The notes: generated by a model not told the origin, from the sequence alone. A stretch of DNA of 64,000 nucleotides from Bifidobacterium breve (GCA_945878865.1 CAMCUD010000003.1:177097-241096); one strand, 5' to 3'; shown: positions 54,401 to 62,756, counted from the stretch's first letter. A program made the numbers and translations.

Positions 54401-55473
54401 TGCGCTGCGACGCCGCGGGCGACGGCTGCGACCCGATCGACGGCGCCATCGCGAGCGGGTACACGCTCGCCCTGGCCGACGTCGGCAAGACGATCCGCCT
54501 CTCGGTGACGGCGCGCAACGCCGCGGGCACGGGGACCGCCACCTCGGCGCAGTCCGCGGTCGTCGGCGCGGTGCCGCCCGCGAACGTGACGCTGCCGTCG
54601 ATCGCCGGGACCAAGCAGGTCGGCAAGGCGATGAGCGTGACCCTCGGGACCTGGAGCGGCGGCCGGGACACGACGTTCACCTACGCCTGGCAGCGCTGCA
54701 GCGACGGCACCGCCTCGGACTGCACCGCGATCGACGGGGCGACGAAGGCGACGTACGTCGCGGTCGCCGCGGACGCGGACAAGCGCCTGCGCGTGGTGGT
54801 GACGGGGACGAACCCGGACGGGTCCGCGACCGCGACGACCGCGGTCACGACGGCGATCCTGCCGGCCGCCCCGGTGAACTCGGTCCTGCCGAAGATCACG
54901 GGGACCGCGACCGTCGGCCAGACGCTGACGGCGGAGAGCGGGACGTGGACCAACCCGGTCACGACGAAGCAGATCCGCTTCTACCGGTGCACGACGACCT
55001 GCGCGGCCATCGGCACGCTCGGGCAGACGTCGTACGTGTTGACGTCCCTCGACGCGGGCAAGCGCATCCGCATCACCGAGACGGCGACCGGCCCCGGCGG
55101 CACGGCGACCGTCTGGGCGTCGACGATCATCGGGCCCATCGCGTCGGCGACCAGCGGCAGCGCCCTGCTCTCGGCGGGCGGCTCGGTCAGCGTGAAGACC
55201 GCGAAGGGCCAGGTCGTCGGGCTCGCGTCGGCGACGACCGCGGCCGCCCCGAGGGCAGCCGCGGGCGCTGCGTCAGCGGCCCCCCAGACCGTGGTCTCGG
55301 TCAAGCGGGCCGCGCGCGTGAAGGGGACGTGGAAGGCCTGGGCCTGCGCGGTGCCGGTGGCCGGCGAGGAGCTCCCGCCGTGCACCAAGCCCGTCAAGCT
55401 CAAGGCGGGGAAGGCCGTGAAGGTCACCCCGCTGCCGGGCCGCAAGGTCCACGTGGTCGTCGCCCGTCGCTGA
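51445..55473 (+). CDS. secreted zinc-metalloprotease-like protein with nine Ig-like repeats
   Basis: 1342 aa from ATG 51445 with a Sec signal peptide (LLRPMLLILLTCALAAVPGAAFA). Residues about 30-370 form the catalytic part, with HEMGHNMGAVQ (253-263): a metzincin-like HExxHxxG in which the usual third ligand position holds Gln263; His268 (NAPH) is the nearest alternative. A cysteine-rich region (HCWDGYDVMCYQD, DCNQDD) follows. Residues about 373-1232 are nine Ig-like repeats of about 90-100 residues. The last about 110 residues are Ala/Lys-rich with no recognised anchor. Exported; substrate unknown. Confidence 0.9.
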   Translation: MRLLRPMLLILLTCALAAVPGAAFAHDTPGDHGVDTPEDIGFDITESVAQQQMADLPGTSMAGSGALPITWCGTERTTDDTVNATFNAALPQFKVIYAYPADRPNRFSQWSELLQANASLITSFVSGQNGSSKAPRFDLGTSCGAPYLDIQVVKLPSTRTNYVQNFTNVKNAITPYLNPSPGGIRDYVVIADTMSSGSINGQGQLYAGMTAATRPDSGNIHNNGGLTSILWVPDVALPNSGVNPGWYPTVMLHEMGHNMGAVQWNAPHTSQKAGSTNYVYSHCWDGYDVMCYQDGPSMSKPYTTSVCAALTGQMYQTLDCNQDDYFNPAPAPGSYLASNWNLYNSVFLAECNTLPDGACTNTAPAGPPSNQTSPSISGLAARGRTLSTDVGEWDPAGSNYAYQWQRDPGTGWVNITGATTRTYVPTSTDIGANLRVQVTALNSLGTAAATSASVGPVATSPPTADVAPTVTGTAQRMQKLTATSGTWSPSGATFTYQWQRDPGTGWANITGATATTYTLAAADVNAKVRVVVTAKNVDGSVSAASAATDTVAPLLPTAAVAPAITGTLKRASQLAVSTGTWTPAGATLAYQWQRDLGEGAGWENIPAATTTKYTLTSTDIGATIRARVTATNSDGQTVAYTAVTAEVQPAPPAPLTAPAVSGTLTTGSTLTSTAGTWTPAGSTYAYQWQRDSGSGWEDISGATATTYTLVLADAGARIRAKVMATNVDGATANTSAQTGVIVETPANTSAPTISGTLMDTYTLTADPGAWTPSGATFTYKYQWLRCPVGAAVVSSSCAVVATTTTPTYTLVAADVTRPMAVRVTATQQGASANVASALTAPVEGRPLDNTSKPAITLVNALTQVQEPLRGSSGTWSVPTTGIAYQWRRCDATDPTVCTDITNAKSVSYTPVAADAGAKLVLKVTATSPGRTTTVTSDPTDTVAPLPPPANKTIPTITGVAQRLQALRVTGNGTWSAYPTGYAYQWLRCDAAGDGCDPIDGAIASGYTLALADVGKTIRLSVTARNAAGTGTATSAQSAVVGAVPPANVTLPSIAGTKQVGKAMSVTLGTWSGGRDTTFTYAWQRCSDGTASDCTAIDGATKATYVAVAADADKRLRVVVTGTNPDGSATATTAVTTAILPAAPVNSVLPKITGTATVGQTLTAESGTWTNPVTTKQIRFYRCTTTCAAIGTLGQTSYVLTSLDAGKRIRITETATGPGGTATVWASTIIGPIASATSGSALLSAGGSVSVKTAKGQVVGLASATTAAAPRAAAGAASAAPQTVVSVKRAARVKGTWKAWACAVPVAGEELPPCTKPVKLKAGKAVKVTPLPGRKVHVVVARR
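52561..55140 (+). repeat. nine tandem Ig-like domain repeats in the metalloprotease gene
   Basis: Each unit has the pattern P-x-I-x-G ... G-T-W ... Y-x-W-x-R ... Y-x-x-x-x-x-D ... V-x-V-T-A. Repeats 1-4 have YQWQRDxGxGW and no cysteine; repeats 5-9 mostly have W-x-R-C plus a second cysteine about 7-12 residues later. The two classes are grouped, not interleaved. Confidence 0.85.
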
Positions 55474-55475
55474 GG

Positions 55476-56165
55476 TCAGACGGGGCAGCTGGAGGTGATC
55501 TCGCGGCGCTCGAGCGCCGCGAGGACCATCTCGCGCATCGCGCCGTCCTTCCACTCGTCGACGTGCTGCACATTGCGCCCCGGGCACAGATCCTGGATCG
55601 CGACGTTCACCGCCCCTTCGAGCGGACGCTTCTCGTACACCGCCGACGTGCTGTAGAGGTGGTACCACCCGAGGTCACCGGGTGTGTCGTCGCCGTCGTT
55701 CAGCGCGGTGAGGAACGATGAGCCATACGTCATGTCCCAGCAGCCGGCGAAGATCAGGCAGGCGTACGCGGTCGCATCGCCGTACTGCGGCCCGCCGACG
55801 GAGATCGCCACGTCGACCTTGCCCATGCCGCCGCGGTCCTTGATGTAGTCGCGCACCGCGAGCGCGCCCTGGGAGTGCCCGGCGAGGTCGACGGTCGCCG
55901 CCCCGGTGGCGGTGCGGATGGCGTCGACCCGCGCGCCGATCGCGCGCGCCGACGTCGGGATGGCCGCGGCTCCCGGGAGCACCCCGGACAGCTGCATGGT
56001 CGAGACGGCGAAACCGCGGTCCTCGAGATAGGCCTTGACGCCGTCCATGTAGTCGGCGTAAGCGAACGTGCCGCCCACGAGCAGGACCTGCCGCGGGGCG
56101 GCCTGGGCGGAGGCGGGCAGGGCGAACAGCCCGAGGACGAGCAGGCAGAGCAGACGGCGGGACAT
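55476..56165 (-). CDS. secreted lipase/esterase (alpha/beta hydrolase, lipase class 2-like)
   Basis: 229 aa from ATG 56165 (GTG 56180 would add 5 residues). A Sec signal peptide (MSRRLLCLLVLGLFALPASAQA) precedes a small serine hydrolase. It has VLLVGGTFAYADYMDGVKAYLEDRG, nucleophile GHSQG (Ser98), and a likely catalytic His in NVQHVDEW (His201). The acid is not obvious: the expected Asp after the YSTS strand reads YSTSAVYEK. Two or three disulfides are likely (four to five cysteines in the mature part). Convergent with the metalloprotease gene, 2 bp apart. Confidence 0.85.
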   Translation of the reverse strand: MSRRLLCLLVLGLFALPASAQAAPRQVLLVGGTFAYADYMDGVKAYLEDRGFAVSTMQLSGVLPGAAAIPTSARAIGARVDAIRTATGAATVDLAGHSQGALAVRDYIKDRGGMGKVDVAISVGGPQYGDATAYACLIFAGCWDMTYGSSFLTALNDGDDTPGDLGWYHLYSTSAVYEKRPLEGAVNVAIQDLCPGRNVQHVDEWKDGAMREMVLAALERREITSSCPV

Positions 56166-56256
56166 GCGACTCGCTTTCACAGAAGACAGAACGCGGGCAT
56201 GCTGCGGCTCCGTCTGCTGTGGGTTGCCACTTCGGCGCGGCCGCCGGGTTGTGGAA

Positions 56257-57543
56257 TCAGCCCGCGTGGGCGGCGGCGCGCATCGCCGCGGTGATCTGCG
56301 CGAGGTCGTCGTCGCCGGTCACGTAGGGCGGCATCGCATAGACGAGCTCGCGGAACGGCCGCAGCCAGACGCCGAGGTCCGTGGCCGCGCGGGTCGCGGC
56401 GGCGACGTCGACGTCGTGATCGAGCTCGAGGACCCCGATCGCCCCCTGCACGCGGACGTCCACGACCCCCGGGATGTCGCGCGCCTCGGCCAGGCCGGCG
56501 CGCAGTCCGCGCTCGACCCGGCCGACCTCCGCGGCCCAGTCGCCTTCGAGCAGCAGCGACGTGGAGGCCAGTGCGACGGCGCACGCCAGCGGGTTGGCCA
56601 TGAAGGTCGGGCCGTGCATGAGCGCGCCTCCGCCGTGCTCGGTGATCGCGTCGGCGACCTCCCGCGTGCACAGCGCGGCGGCGAGCGTCATGTAGCCGCC
56701 GGTCAGCGCCTTGCCGACGCAGAGGATGTCCGGGCGCACGCCGGCGTGGTCGGCGGCGAACAGCGCCCCTGAGCGGCCGAACCCGGTGGCGATCTCGTCG
56801 AGGATGAGCAGCAGCCCGTGGCGGTCGCAGAGCTCGCGCAGGAACCGCACGCACGCGGGGCTGTGGATCCGCATCCCGCCGGCGCCCTGCACGACGGGCT
56901 CGACGATGACCGCGGCGAGCTCCGCGGCGTGCTCGGCCGCCAGGGCCTCGACCTCGGCGGCCCACGCCGGGTCGAGCGCCGCGTCGAAGCCGTCGGGCGG
57001 GCGGGGCGCGAACACGTGCTGGGCGACGACGCCCGCGAACGCGGCGTGCATCCCGCCCCACGGGTCGCAGACCGCCATTGCGCCGAAGGTGTCGCCGTGG
57101 TAGCCGCCCCGGACGGTCAGGAGCTTCGATGGCGGCGTGCCGCCGCGGGCCATCGCGGCCTGCAGGGCCATCTTGATCGCCACCTCGACGCTCACCGAGC
57201 CGGAGTCGGCGAAGAACACGTGCTCGAGCCCATCAGGCGTCATCTCCACGAGCCGCTGCGCCAGCAGGACCGCGCCCTCGTGGGTGAGCCCACCGAACAT
57301 GACGTGCGCCATGCGATCCAGCTGCTCGCGGACGGCCTCGTCGAGCACCGGGTGGCGGTATCCGTGGATCGCGCACCACCACGACGCCATCCCGTCGATC
57401 AGCGCGCGGCCGTCGGCCAGCTCGAGGCGGACGCCCCGCGCGCCCACCACAGGCAGGGGCGCGACCGCGGACGGCATGGGGCCGTACGGATGCCACACGT
57501 GCGCCTGGTCGGCGGCGACGAGCTCGGTCCAGCGGGCCTCCAC
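56257..57543 (-). CDS. bioA: adenosylmethionine-8-amino-7-oxononanoate aminotransferase
   Basis: 428 aa from GTG 57543; ATG 57564 would add 7 residues. A class III PLP aminotransferase that converts KAPA to DAPA in biotin synthesis with SAM as amino donor. Seen: [70 protein letters not shown], and PLP lysine in VGKALTGGY (Lys278). HVWHPY and [10 protein letters not shown] are specific to BioA within the family. TAGGCT is 7 nt before GTG 57543, so translation probably starts there on a leaderless mRNA. No other bio gene is in the window. Confidence 0.94.
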   Translation of the reverse strand: MEARWTELVAADQAHVWHPYGPMPSAVAPLPVVGARGVRLELADGRALIDGMASWWCAIHGYRHPVLDEAVREQLDRMAHVMFGGLTHEGAVLLAQRLVEMTPDGLEHVFFADSGSVSVEVAIKMALQAAMARGGTPPSKLLTVRGGYHGDTFGAMAVCDPWGGMHAAFAGVVAQHVFAPRPPDGFDAALDPAWAAEVEALAAEHAAELAAVIVEPVVQGAGGMRIHSPACVRFLRELCDRHGLLLILDEIATGFGRSGALFAADHAGVRPDILCVGKALTGGYMTLAAALCTREVADAITEHGGGALMHGPTFMANPLACAVALASTSLLLEGDWAAEVGRVERGLRAGLAEARDIPGVVDVRVQGAIGVLELDHDVDVAAATRAATDLGVWLRPFRELVYAMPPYVTGDDDLAQITAAMRAAAHAG

Positions 57544-57550
57544 CGACCGG

Positions 57551-57556
57551 AGCCTA
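57551..57556 (-). promoter_or_regulatory. -10 element giving a leaderless bioA transcript
   Basis: TAGGCT on the minus strand followed by 7 nt and then GTG 57543. On the plus strand TAAACT (57555-57560) overlaps it and could serve the divergent gene. Confidence 0.45.
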
Positions 57557-57562
57557 AACTGC

Positions 57563-58537
57563 ATGCCGGTGCCCACGTTCTGCCGCCATAACCGCTTCGT
57601 CCAGAACTGCCCGATCTGCAAGAAGGACCTCGCACCCGACCCGCCCGCCGCCCGCACGCGCTCGCGGTCCTCGTCGTCGGGCTCCTCGACGCGCCGCTCG
57701 GGCTCGTCCTCGCGGGGCGCAAAGTCGATGACCGTCCGTCGCGAGGTGCGGGCCGCCGACGACGGCTATCGCAACGAGCTCGTCCCGGGGCTGAAGTCCT
57801 CGGCGGACGTCCGCCGGCTTGCCGAGGAGCTCGCGTTCAGCAGCGCCCGGCTGGCCGAGCTGGAGACCGATCCGCCGCTCGGCTACGCCGCGGTGGCGCA
57901 GGCCGCCGGGGATGACCTCGAGCAGGCGCTGTGGCTCGCGTTCCTCATCGCCTATCTCGGCCCGCTCGAGGGTGACGCGGCGTTCGCGGTGATCGACCAG
58001 GCGACCACGAGCTGGGCGAGCGGCGAGCTCCCCGACCTCACGGACGCGCGGCTGGGGCCGCGCACCTCGCACGACCCCTCGCGCGGGGACCGCACGCTCG
58101 TCGCGTACCGCGCCTGGGCCGAGCGCAGCGGTGGACAGGCGGCGGGGCTCGTCGGCGAGGAGGGCTGGCCGGCCGAGCGCCGGTTCGCCCGCGCGTTCGA
58201 ACGTCTCGGCACGCTCCCCGGCTTCAGCCGCGGCGCGCGCTTCGACCTCCTCGCCACCCTGGGGCGCCTCGGGGTGCTCGACGTGCGCGCCGAGTCGCTG
58301 CACTACGGCGAGGACCAGACCGCGATCGGCGGCAAGCGCGTGTTCGGCATCGCCGACCTCTTCCTGCTCGAGCGGCGCACGCTCGACCTCGCCGAGGCCG
58401 TCGCCGTTCCGCTCGAGGCGTTCGACCTGGCGCTGCACAACTGGTCGCGCCCGCCGCAGGGCCGCGCGACGATGGGCTCCGCGGCCGTGGCCGATCCCGA
58501 CACGATCGAGCTGATCGCGTCGGAACTCGGCGCCTAG
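57563..58537 (+). CDS. hypothetical protein with N-terminal zinc-ribbon-like motif
   Basis: 324 aa from ATG 57563 (GTG 57569 is alternative). The N-terminus [21 protein letters not shown] has C7-x8-C16-x2-C19 plus His9, a zinc-ribbon or knuckle-like site. A Ser/Arg-rich, probably disordered linker follows (about 30-55), and then a mostly helical domain of about 250 residues ([55 protein letters not shown]). I do not recognise the domain. The start is within 20 bp of the bioA start on the other strand. Confidence 0.78.
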   Translation: MPVPTFCRHNRFVQNCPICKKDLAPDPPAARTRSRSSSSGSSTRRSGSSSRGAKSMTVRREVRAADDGYRNELVPGLKSSADVRRLAEELAFSSARLAELETDPPLGYAAVAQAAGDDLEQALWLAFLIAYLGPLEGDAAFAVIDQATTSWASGELPDLTDARLGPRTSHDPSRGDRTLVAYRAWAERSGGQAAGLVGEEGWPAERRFARAFERLGTLPGFSRGARFDLLATLGRLGVLDVRAESLHYGEDQTAIGGKRVFGIADLFLLERRTLDLAEAVAVPLEAFDLALHNWSRPPQGRATMGSAAVADPDTIELIASELGA

Positions 58538-58600
58538 CGCCTCAGCAACCTCTCAGACCCGGTTCAGGGCGGTCTCGGCGGCGCACTCGATGCTGCCGCC

Positions 58601-59794
58601 ATGACCTCGCCACCTCTCATGGACGCTCCGGTGCTCGCGCCGCCGTCCGCTCCCCCGACACGGGCCCGGGTCGAGATCGTCGTCCCCGTCTACAACGAGG
58701 CGGGCACGCTGGCCGACTCGATCCGGCGGCTGCACGACCATCTCACCGCGGCGCTGCCCTTCGACTGGCACATCACGATCGCCGACAACGCGAGCACGGA
58801 TGCGACGCCGATGATCGCGGGGGCGCTGGCCGACGACCTCGATCGCGTCCGGCTCCTGCGTCTGGACGAGAAGGGCCGAGGCCGCGCGCTGCGGGCGGCG
58901 TGGTCGACGGCCGACGCCGACGTCCTCGCGTACATGGACGTCGACCTCTCAACCGATCTGCGAGCGCTGCTGCCGCTCCTGGCCCCGCTGGTCAGCGGCC
59001 ACTCCGATCTGGCGATCGGGACCCGCCTGGCGCGCGCCTCGAACGTCGTGCGCGGCCCGAAGCGCGAGCTCATCTCCCGGGCGTACAACAAGCTCCTGCA
59101 CGTCACGCTGGCCGCGCGCTTCAGCGACGCGCAGTGCGGGTTCAAGGCGATCCGCGCCGACGCGGCGAAGCAGCTGCTGCCGACCGTCAGGGACCAGGGG
59201 TGGTTCTTCGACACGGAGCTGCTCGTCAACGCGCAGCGCGAAGGCCTGCGGATCCACGAGGTGCCGGTCGACTGGGTCGACGATCCGGATTCGCGGGTGG
59301 ACATCGTGAGCACGGCGATGGGGGACCTGCGCGGCATCGTGCGCCTGCTCGCCCAGACGAAGCTGTTGCGCTTCGCCGCCGTCGGCGTGCTCTCGACGCT
59401 CGCCTACGTCCTCCTGTTCCTCGCGCTGCGCGGTCCGGTCGGCCCGGTGTGGGCGAACGGGCTGGCGCTTGCGATCACGGCCGTCGGGAACACCCAGGCC
59501 AACCGCCGCTTCACCTTCGGGATCCGCGGCCGCGAGGACCTCGTCCGCCACCACGCGGGCGGGTTCGTCGTGTTCTTCCTGACGCTCGCGCTGACCAGCA
59601 TCGCGCTGGCGGCGATGCACGGCATCGACCCGAACCCGCCACGGGCGATCGAGGTCGGCGTGCTCATCGCCGCGAGCGTCGCGGCCACCGTCTCGCGCTT
59701 CGTCGCGCTGCGCACCTGGGTGTTCGCCAAGCGCGGCCGCGCCCGCGCCGCCGCGCGTCGTGCCGTCAACGCCATCGGCCGCGCCGAGGCGTAG
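58601..59794 (+). CDS. GT2 glycosyltransferase fused to GtrA-like membrane domain
   Basis: 397 aa. The N-terminal GT-A domain (VEIVVPVYNEAGTLADSI; DVDLS with Asp113-x-Asp115; PKRELISRAYNKLLH; GFKAIR) is of the dolichyl-phosphate mannose/glucose synthase type. From about residue 262 four membrane helices (LRFAAVGVLSTLAYVLLFLAL; NTQANRRFTFGI) match GtrA/DPMS-like flippase domains. It should charge polyprenyl phosphate with a sugar and help move it across the membrane. The next gene, a GT39-type glycosyltransferase, would use that lipid-linked donor. Confidence 0.93.
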   Translation: MTSPPLMDAPVLAPPSAPPTRARVEIVVPVYNEAGTLADSIRRLHDHLTAALPFDWHITIADNASTDATPMIAGALADDLDRVRLLRLDEKGRGRALRAAWSTADADVLAYMDVDLSTDLRALLPLLAPLVSGHSDLAIGTRLARASNVVRGPKRELISRAYNKLLHVTLAARFSDAQCGFKAIRADAAKQLLPTVRDQGWFFDTELLVNAQREGLRIHEVPVDWVDDPDSRVDIVSTAMGDLRGIVRLLAQTKLLRFAAVGVLSTLAYVLLFLALRGPVGPVWANGLALAITAVGNTQANRRFTFGIRGREDLVRHHAGGFVVFFLTLALTSIALAAMHGIDPNPPRAIEVGVLIAASVAATVSRFVALRTWVFAKRGRARAAARRAVNAIGRAEA

Positions 59795-59826
59795 CCCTCC
59801 CTCCCGACGACAAAGGACATCGCCTC

Positions 59827-61794
59827 GTGTCGACTCCCTCCATCACCCTGCCGACCGCGCCGGAGCCCGGCGCCGGCCTCGGCGCCCGCGTCCGCGCGCT
59901 GGCGCCGCCGCGGCCCGAGCTCGTCGTGCTGCTCGCGCTCGCCGCGGTCCTCAACCTCTGGGGCCTGGACCAGAACGGCTACGCCAACGACTACTACAGC
60001 GCGGCCGTGCACTCCATGACGCAGAGCTGGAGCAACTTCTTCTTCGGATCCTTCGACGCCGCCGGGGTGATGACGGTGGACAAGCCGCCACTCGCGCTGT
60101 GGATCCAAGCCGCCTCCGCGAAAGCGTTCGGCTTCTCGTCGTGGAGCATCCTCATCCCGCAGGCGCTCATGGGCGTCGCGACGGTCGGGATCGTCTACGA
60201 CCTCGTCGCCCGGCGGTTCGGCCGGCTCGGCGGGGCGATCGCGGGCTTTACGCTCGCGCTGACCCCGATCGCCGTCGCGCTGTCACGGCACAACAACCCT
60301 GACGCGCTGCTCGCGCTGTGCGGCGCCGGGGCGCTGTGGTTCCTCGTCAAGGGGCTGGAGGACGGGCGGACCCGGTGGCTCGTGCTCTCGGGCGTGTGCA
60401 TCGGCCTGGGCTTCGAAGCGAAGATGGCGGCGGCGCTGCTGCTCGTCCCGGCGATGGGCGCGGCGTATCTCTGGGTGGCGCCGTCGGGCCGCTGGAAGGC
60501 GGTGCGTCAGCTCGCCGCCGGCGGGGCGGCGATGGTGGCCGTCGGCCTGGCATGGCCGGTCGCCGTGTGGCTGACGCCGGCGTCGAGCCGACCGTGGATC
60601 TCGGGCACGAGCGACAACAGCATCTGGTCGCTCATCTTCGGCTACAACGGCCTCGGCCGCTTGTTCGGCCAGCAGGGCGGGCCGGGCGGCGGCGCCGGCG
60701 GTGGCCCCGGCGGCGGCGGTGGCGGCATGGGCGGCGTCTTCGGTGGGGACACCGGCGCGCTGCGCCTGCTCAACGACGCGTTGGCCGGCCAGGCTGGCTG
60801 GCTGCTCGGCTTCGCCCTGGCGGGCGGCATCGCCGTCGCGATCGCCTCGCGCTTGAAGCGCGACGACGCCCGCACCGGGTGGATCATCGCCGTGGGCGGG
60901 GCCGCGCTCACGATGGCCGTGGCGTTCAGCCGGGCGCAGGGCATCTTCCATCCGTACTACGTCGGCCAGCTTGCCGGCCCGGCCGCGGCGCTCGTCGGCG
61001 CCGGGGCGGCGACGATCGCCGGCCGCGGGCTGACGATGCGCGTCGCCGCCCCGCTCGTCGTCGCGACCGGGCTGCTCGTCGAGCTCATCGTCATCGGGCG
61101 CGCCGATGACGTGGGGTGGGCGACGCCGATCATCATCATTGGCGCGCTGGGCGCCGCGATCGCGCTGTCGATGGAGCTGCCCACGACGTGGCGGGCGACG
61201 ATCGTCGCGGCCTTCGTCGGGGTGCTCCTGCTCGCGCCCGGGTCCTGGGCGGTTCAGACGCTCGGCCACAGCACGAGCAGCACGTTTCCGGCGGGCGGTC
61301 CGGCGTCGGCCTCGATGGGCGGTGGGCCCGGCGGTGGCGGCCCGGGCGGCGGGCGCATGGGCGGCATGGGCGGCGGTCCCGGTGGCGACAGCGGGTCCGT
61401 GACCCAGGCGCTGAGCTACATCCGCAGCCACGGCGGCGGCAACCTCGCGATCAGCGGGCAGAACAGCGCCGGCCAGACGATCCTGCAGGGCGACGCCGAC
61501 AACCTCGTCGCCATCGGCGGATTCTCCGGTCGCGAGAGCCAGGTCACGACCTCATGGCTGGCCGATGCGGTCGCCAGCGGCAAGGTCCGCTGGGTGCTCG
61601 CCGACGGGAGCGGGTCGATGGGCATGCCCAACGACGGCCGCGTCGGGTCGAAGGACGTGATGACCGCGGTGCAGCAGACCTGCACGGCGGTCGGGTCCAC
61701 CACGTCGACCTCGACCGCGGCGAGCACCTCGAGCGCCGCGCCGTCCGGGCTCTACGACTGCCAGGGCCAGGCGTCGGCGCTGCGGGGCGCCTGA
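59827..61794 (+). CDS. GT39/ArnT-like polyprenyl-phosphate-sugar glycosyltransferase with Gly-rich loops
   Basis: 655 aa from GTG 59827 (Shine-Dalgarno AAAGGA 9 nt upstream). About 10-12 membrane helices; the first extracytoplasmic loop holds NDYYSAAVHSMTQSW...VDKPPLALWIQ, the GT39/PMT-like acceptor-donor loop (acidic Asp55). Two Gly/Met-rich stretches interrupt the protein (about 282-302 and 498-520). A soluble C-terminal domain (SYIRSHGGGNLAISGQNSAG, LADAVASGKVRWVLADG) follows, with a cysteine pair. It transfers a sugar from a lipid carrier to an external acceptor; the acceptor is unknown. Confidence 0.9.
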   Translation: MSTPSITLPTAPEPGAGLGARVRALAPPRPELVVLLALAAVLNLWGLDQNGYANDYYSAAVHSMTQSWSNFFFGSFDAAGVMTVDKPPLALWIQAASAKAFGFSSWSILIPQALMGVATVGIVYDLVARRFGRLGGAIAGFTLALTPIAVALSRHNNPDALLALCGAGALWFLVKGLEDGRTRWLVLSGVCIGLGFEAKMAAALLLVPAMGAAYLWVAPSGRWKAVRQLAAGGAAMVAVGLAWPVAVWLTPASSRPWISGTSDNSIWSLIFGYNGLGRLFGQQGGPGGGAGGGPGGGGGGMGGVFGGDTGALRLLNDALAGQAGWLLGFALAGGIAVAIASRLKRDDARTGWIIAVGGAALTMAVAFSRAQGIFHPYYVGQLAGPAAALVGAGAATIAGRGLTMRVAAPLVVATGLLVELIVIGRADDVGWATPIIIIGALGAAIALSMELPTTWRATIVAAFVGVLLLAPGSWAVQTLGHSTSSTFPAGGPASASMGGGPGGGGPGGGRMGGMGGGPGGDSGSVTQALSYIRSHGGGNLAISGQNSAGQTILQGDADNLVAIGGFSGRESQVTTSWLADAVASGKVRWVLADGSGSMGMPNDGRVGSKDVMTAVQQTCTAVGSTTSTSTAASTSSAAPSGLYDCQGQASALRGA

Positions 61795-61811
61795 CGGGAC
61801 ACGAGCAGCGG

Positions 61812-61833
61812 GGCCCGGCGGCAGCGCCGGGCC
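61812..61833. terminator. 9-bp perfect hairpin, bidirectional terminator
   Basis: GGCCCGGCG (61812-61820), loop GCAG, CGCCGGGCC (61825-61833), between convergent stop codons of the GT39 gene and the secreted hypothetical gene. Confidence 0.65.
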
Positions 61834-61841
61834 TCGCGTCC

Positions 61842-62756
61842 CTACCGCTTGCGGTAGGGGTCGACCATCACGCTGTCGATGGTCACCCCGATGTTCGTCG
61901 GGAGGCCGGTGAGCGCCGCCAATCCGCCGGTGATCTTCGCGACGGTGTTCGAGGCCGCCCCGCCGAGCTTGGTGATCGAGCTGACGAGCAGGTTCTCGCC
62001 GATGATCGTCGTCGCCAGGTCGTCGACGAGCTGCGTCGGGTTCAGCGACAGGATCTTCAGCTGGACCGAGGCGCTCTGGTTCGTGGGGCTGAGCGGCACG
62101 ATCGAGGCGAGCGGGCTCGCCGGCGAGGCCTCCCACGTCGTCGGGCGCAGCGCCAGCGCCTTGGAGGACAGCAGCTGGAGGTTCGTCACGCGGCCCGTGC
62201 TGTCGCGGTAGAGCACGTAGGCGATGAACCCCGTCAGCACCGAGTTGTCGACCTTGTACGTGAAGCGGAAGTGCGGGTGGTTCTCGTCGATGCAGAACGC
62301 CGGTGACGTGGCCACCGATCCGAGCGGCATCTGCAGCGCCTTCGATCCGCTGCTCACCCCGAGCTTCTCGTTGCCGCTGACGATCCGCGCGCCATTGGAG
62401 AACTGCCAGCCGGCGCTTCCGGATTCGAAGTTGCCGCCAGGCGCGAGCGAGTAGTCCGACGTGTCGCCGTCGACGCGCTGGAACGCCTTCGTCGTCGGCA
62501 GCTCCTGGCAGGCGCCGGGTGCCGGGACGTCGGCGCTCGTCACCTGACCGGTCGGCGCCGTGGGGTTCGCGGTGACGACGATCGAGGACGTGGAGCCGCT
62601 CGCGGTCGTCGTCGTGGTGGTCGTCGTCGTGGCGGACGGCTTGGGCTGGAACAGCGAGCTCAGGCTCGCGGCGTGGGCCCCGGCCGGCAGCGCGGCGAAC
62701 GCGAGCAGCGCTACGGACGCCGCCGCGGGCAGCCGTTCGAGCATACGTGTCGACAT
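61842..62756 (-). CDS. secreted hypothetical protein with Thr tract and C-terminal carbohydrate-binding-like domain
   Basis: 304 aa (ATG 62744 would give 300). Sec signal peptide (AASVALLAFAALPAGAHAA), then a Pro/Thr-rich linker with nine consecutive Thr, then a beta-rich domain (GGNFESGSAGWQFSNGARIVSGNE...HPHFRFTYKVDNSVLTGFIAYVLYRDS). The latter resembles galactose-binding-like jelly rolls. The protein ends with SVMVDPYRKR. I recognise no established family name. The leader carries a perfect 7-bp inverted repeat. Confidence 0.78.
   Translation of the reverse strand: MSTRMLERLPAAASVALLAFAALPAGAHAASLSSLFQPKPSATTTTTTTTTASGSTSSIVVTANPTAPTGQVTSADVPAPGACQELPTTKAFQRVDGDTSDYSLAPGGNFESGSAGWQFSNGARIVSGNEKLGVSSGSKALQMPLGSVATSPAFCIDENHPHFRFTYKVDNSVLTGFIAYVLYRDSTGRVTNLQLLSSKALALRPTTWEASPASPLASIVPLSPTNQSASVQLKILSLNPTQLVDDLATTIIGENLLVSSITKLGGAASNTVAKITGGLAALTGLPTNIGVTIDSVMVDPYRKR

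Noticed and set aside
62600..62650. Short GTC/GTG repeat region (Thr tract) as a microsatellite or CRISPR-like array
   Set aside because: It encodes a Thr-rich linker of the secreted protein with mixed Thr codons; no spacer-repeat structure.
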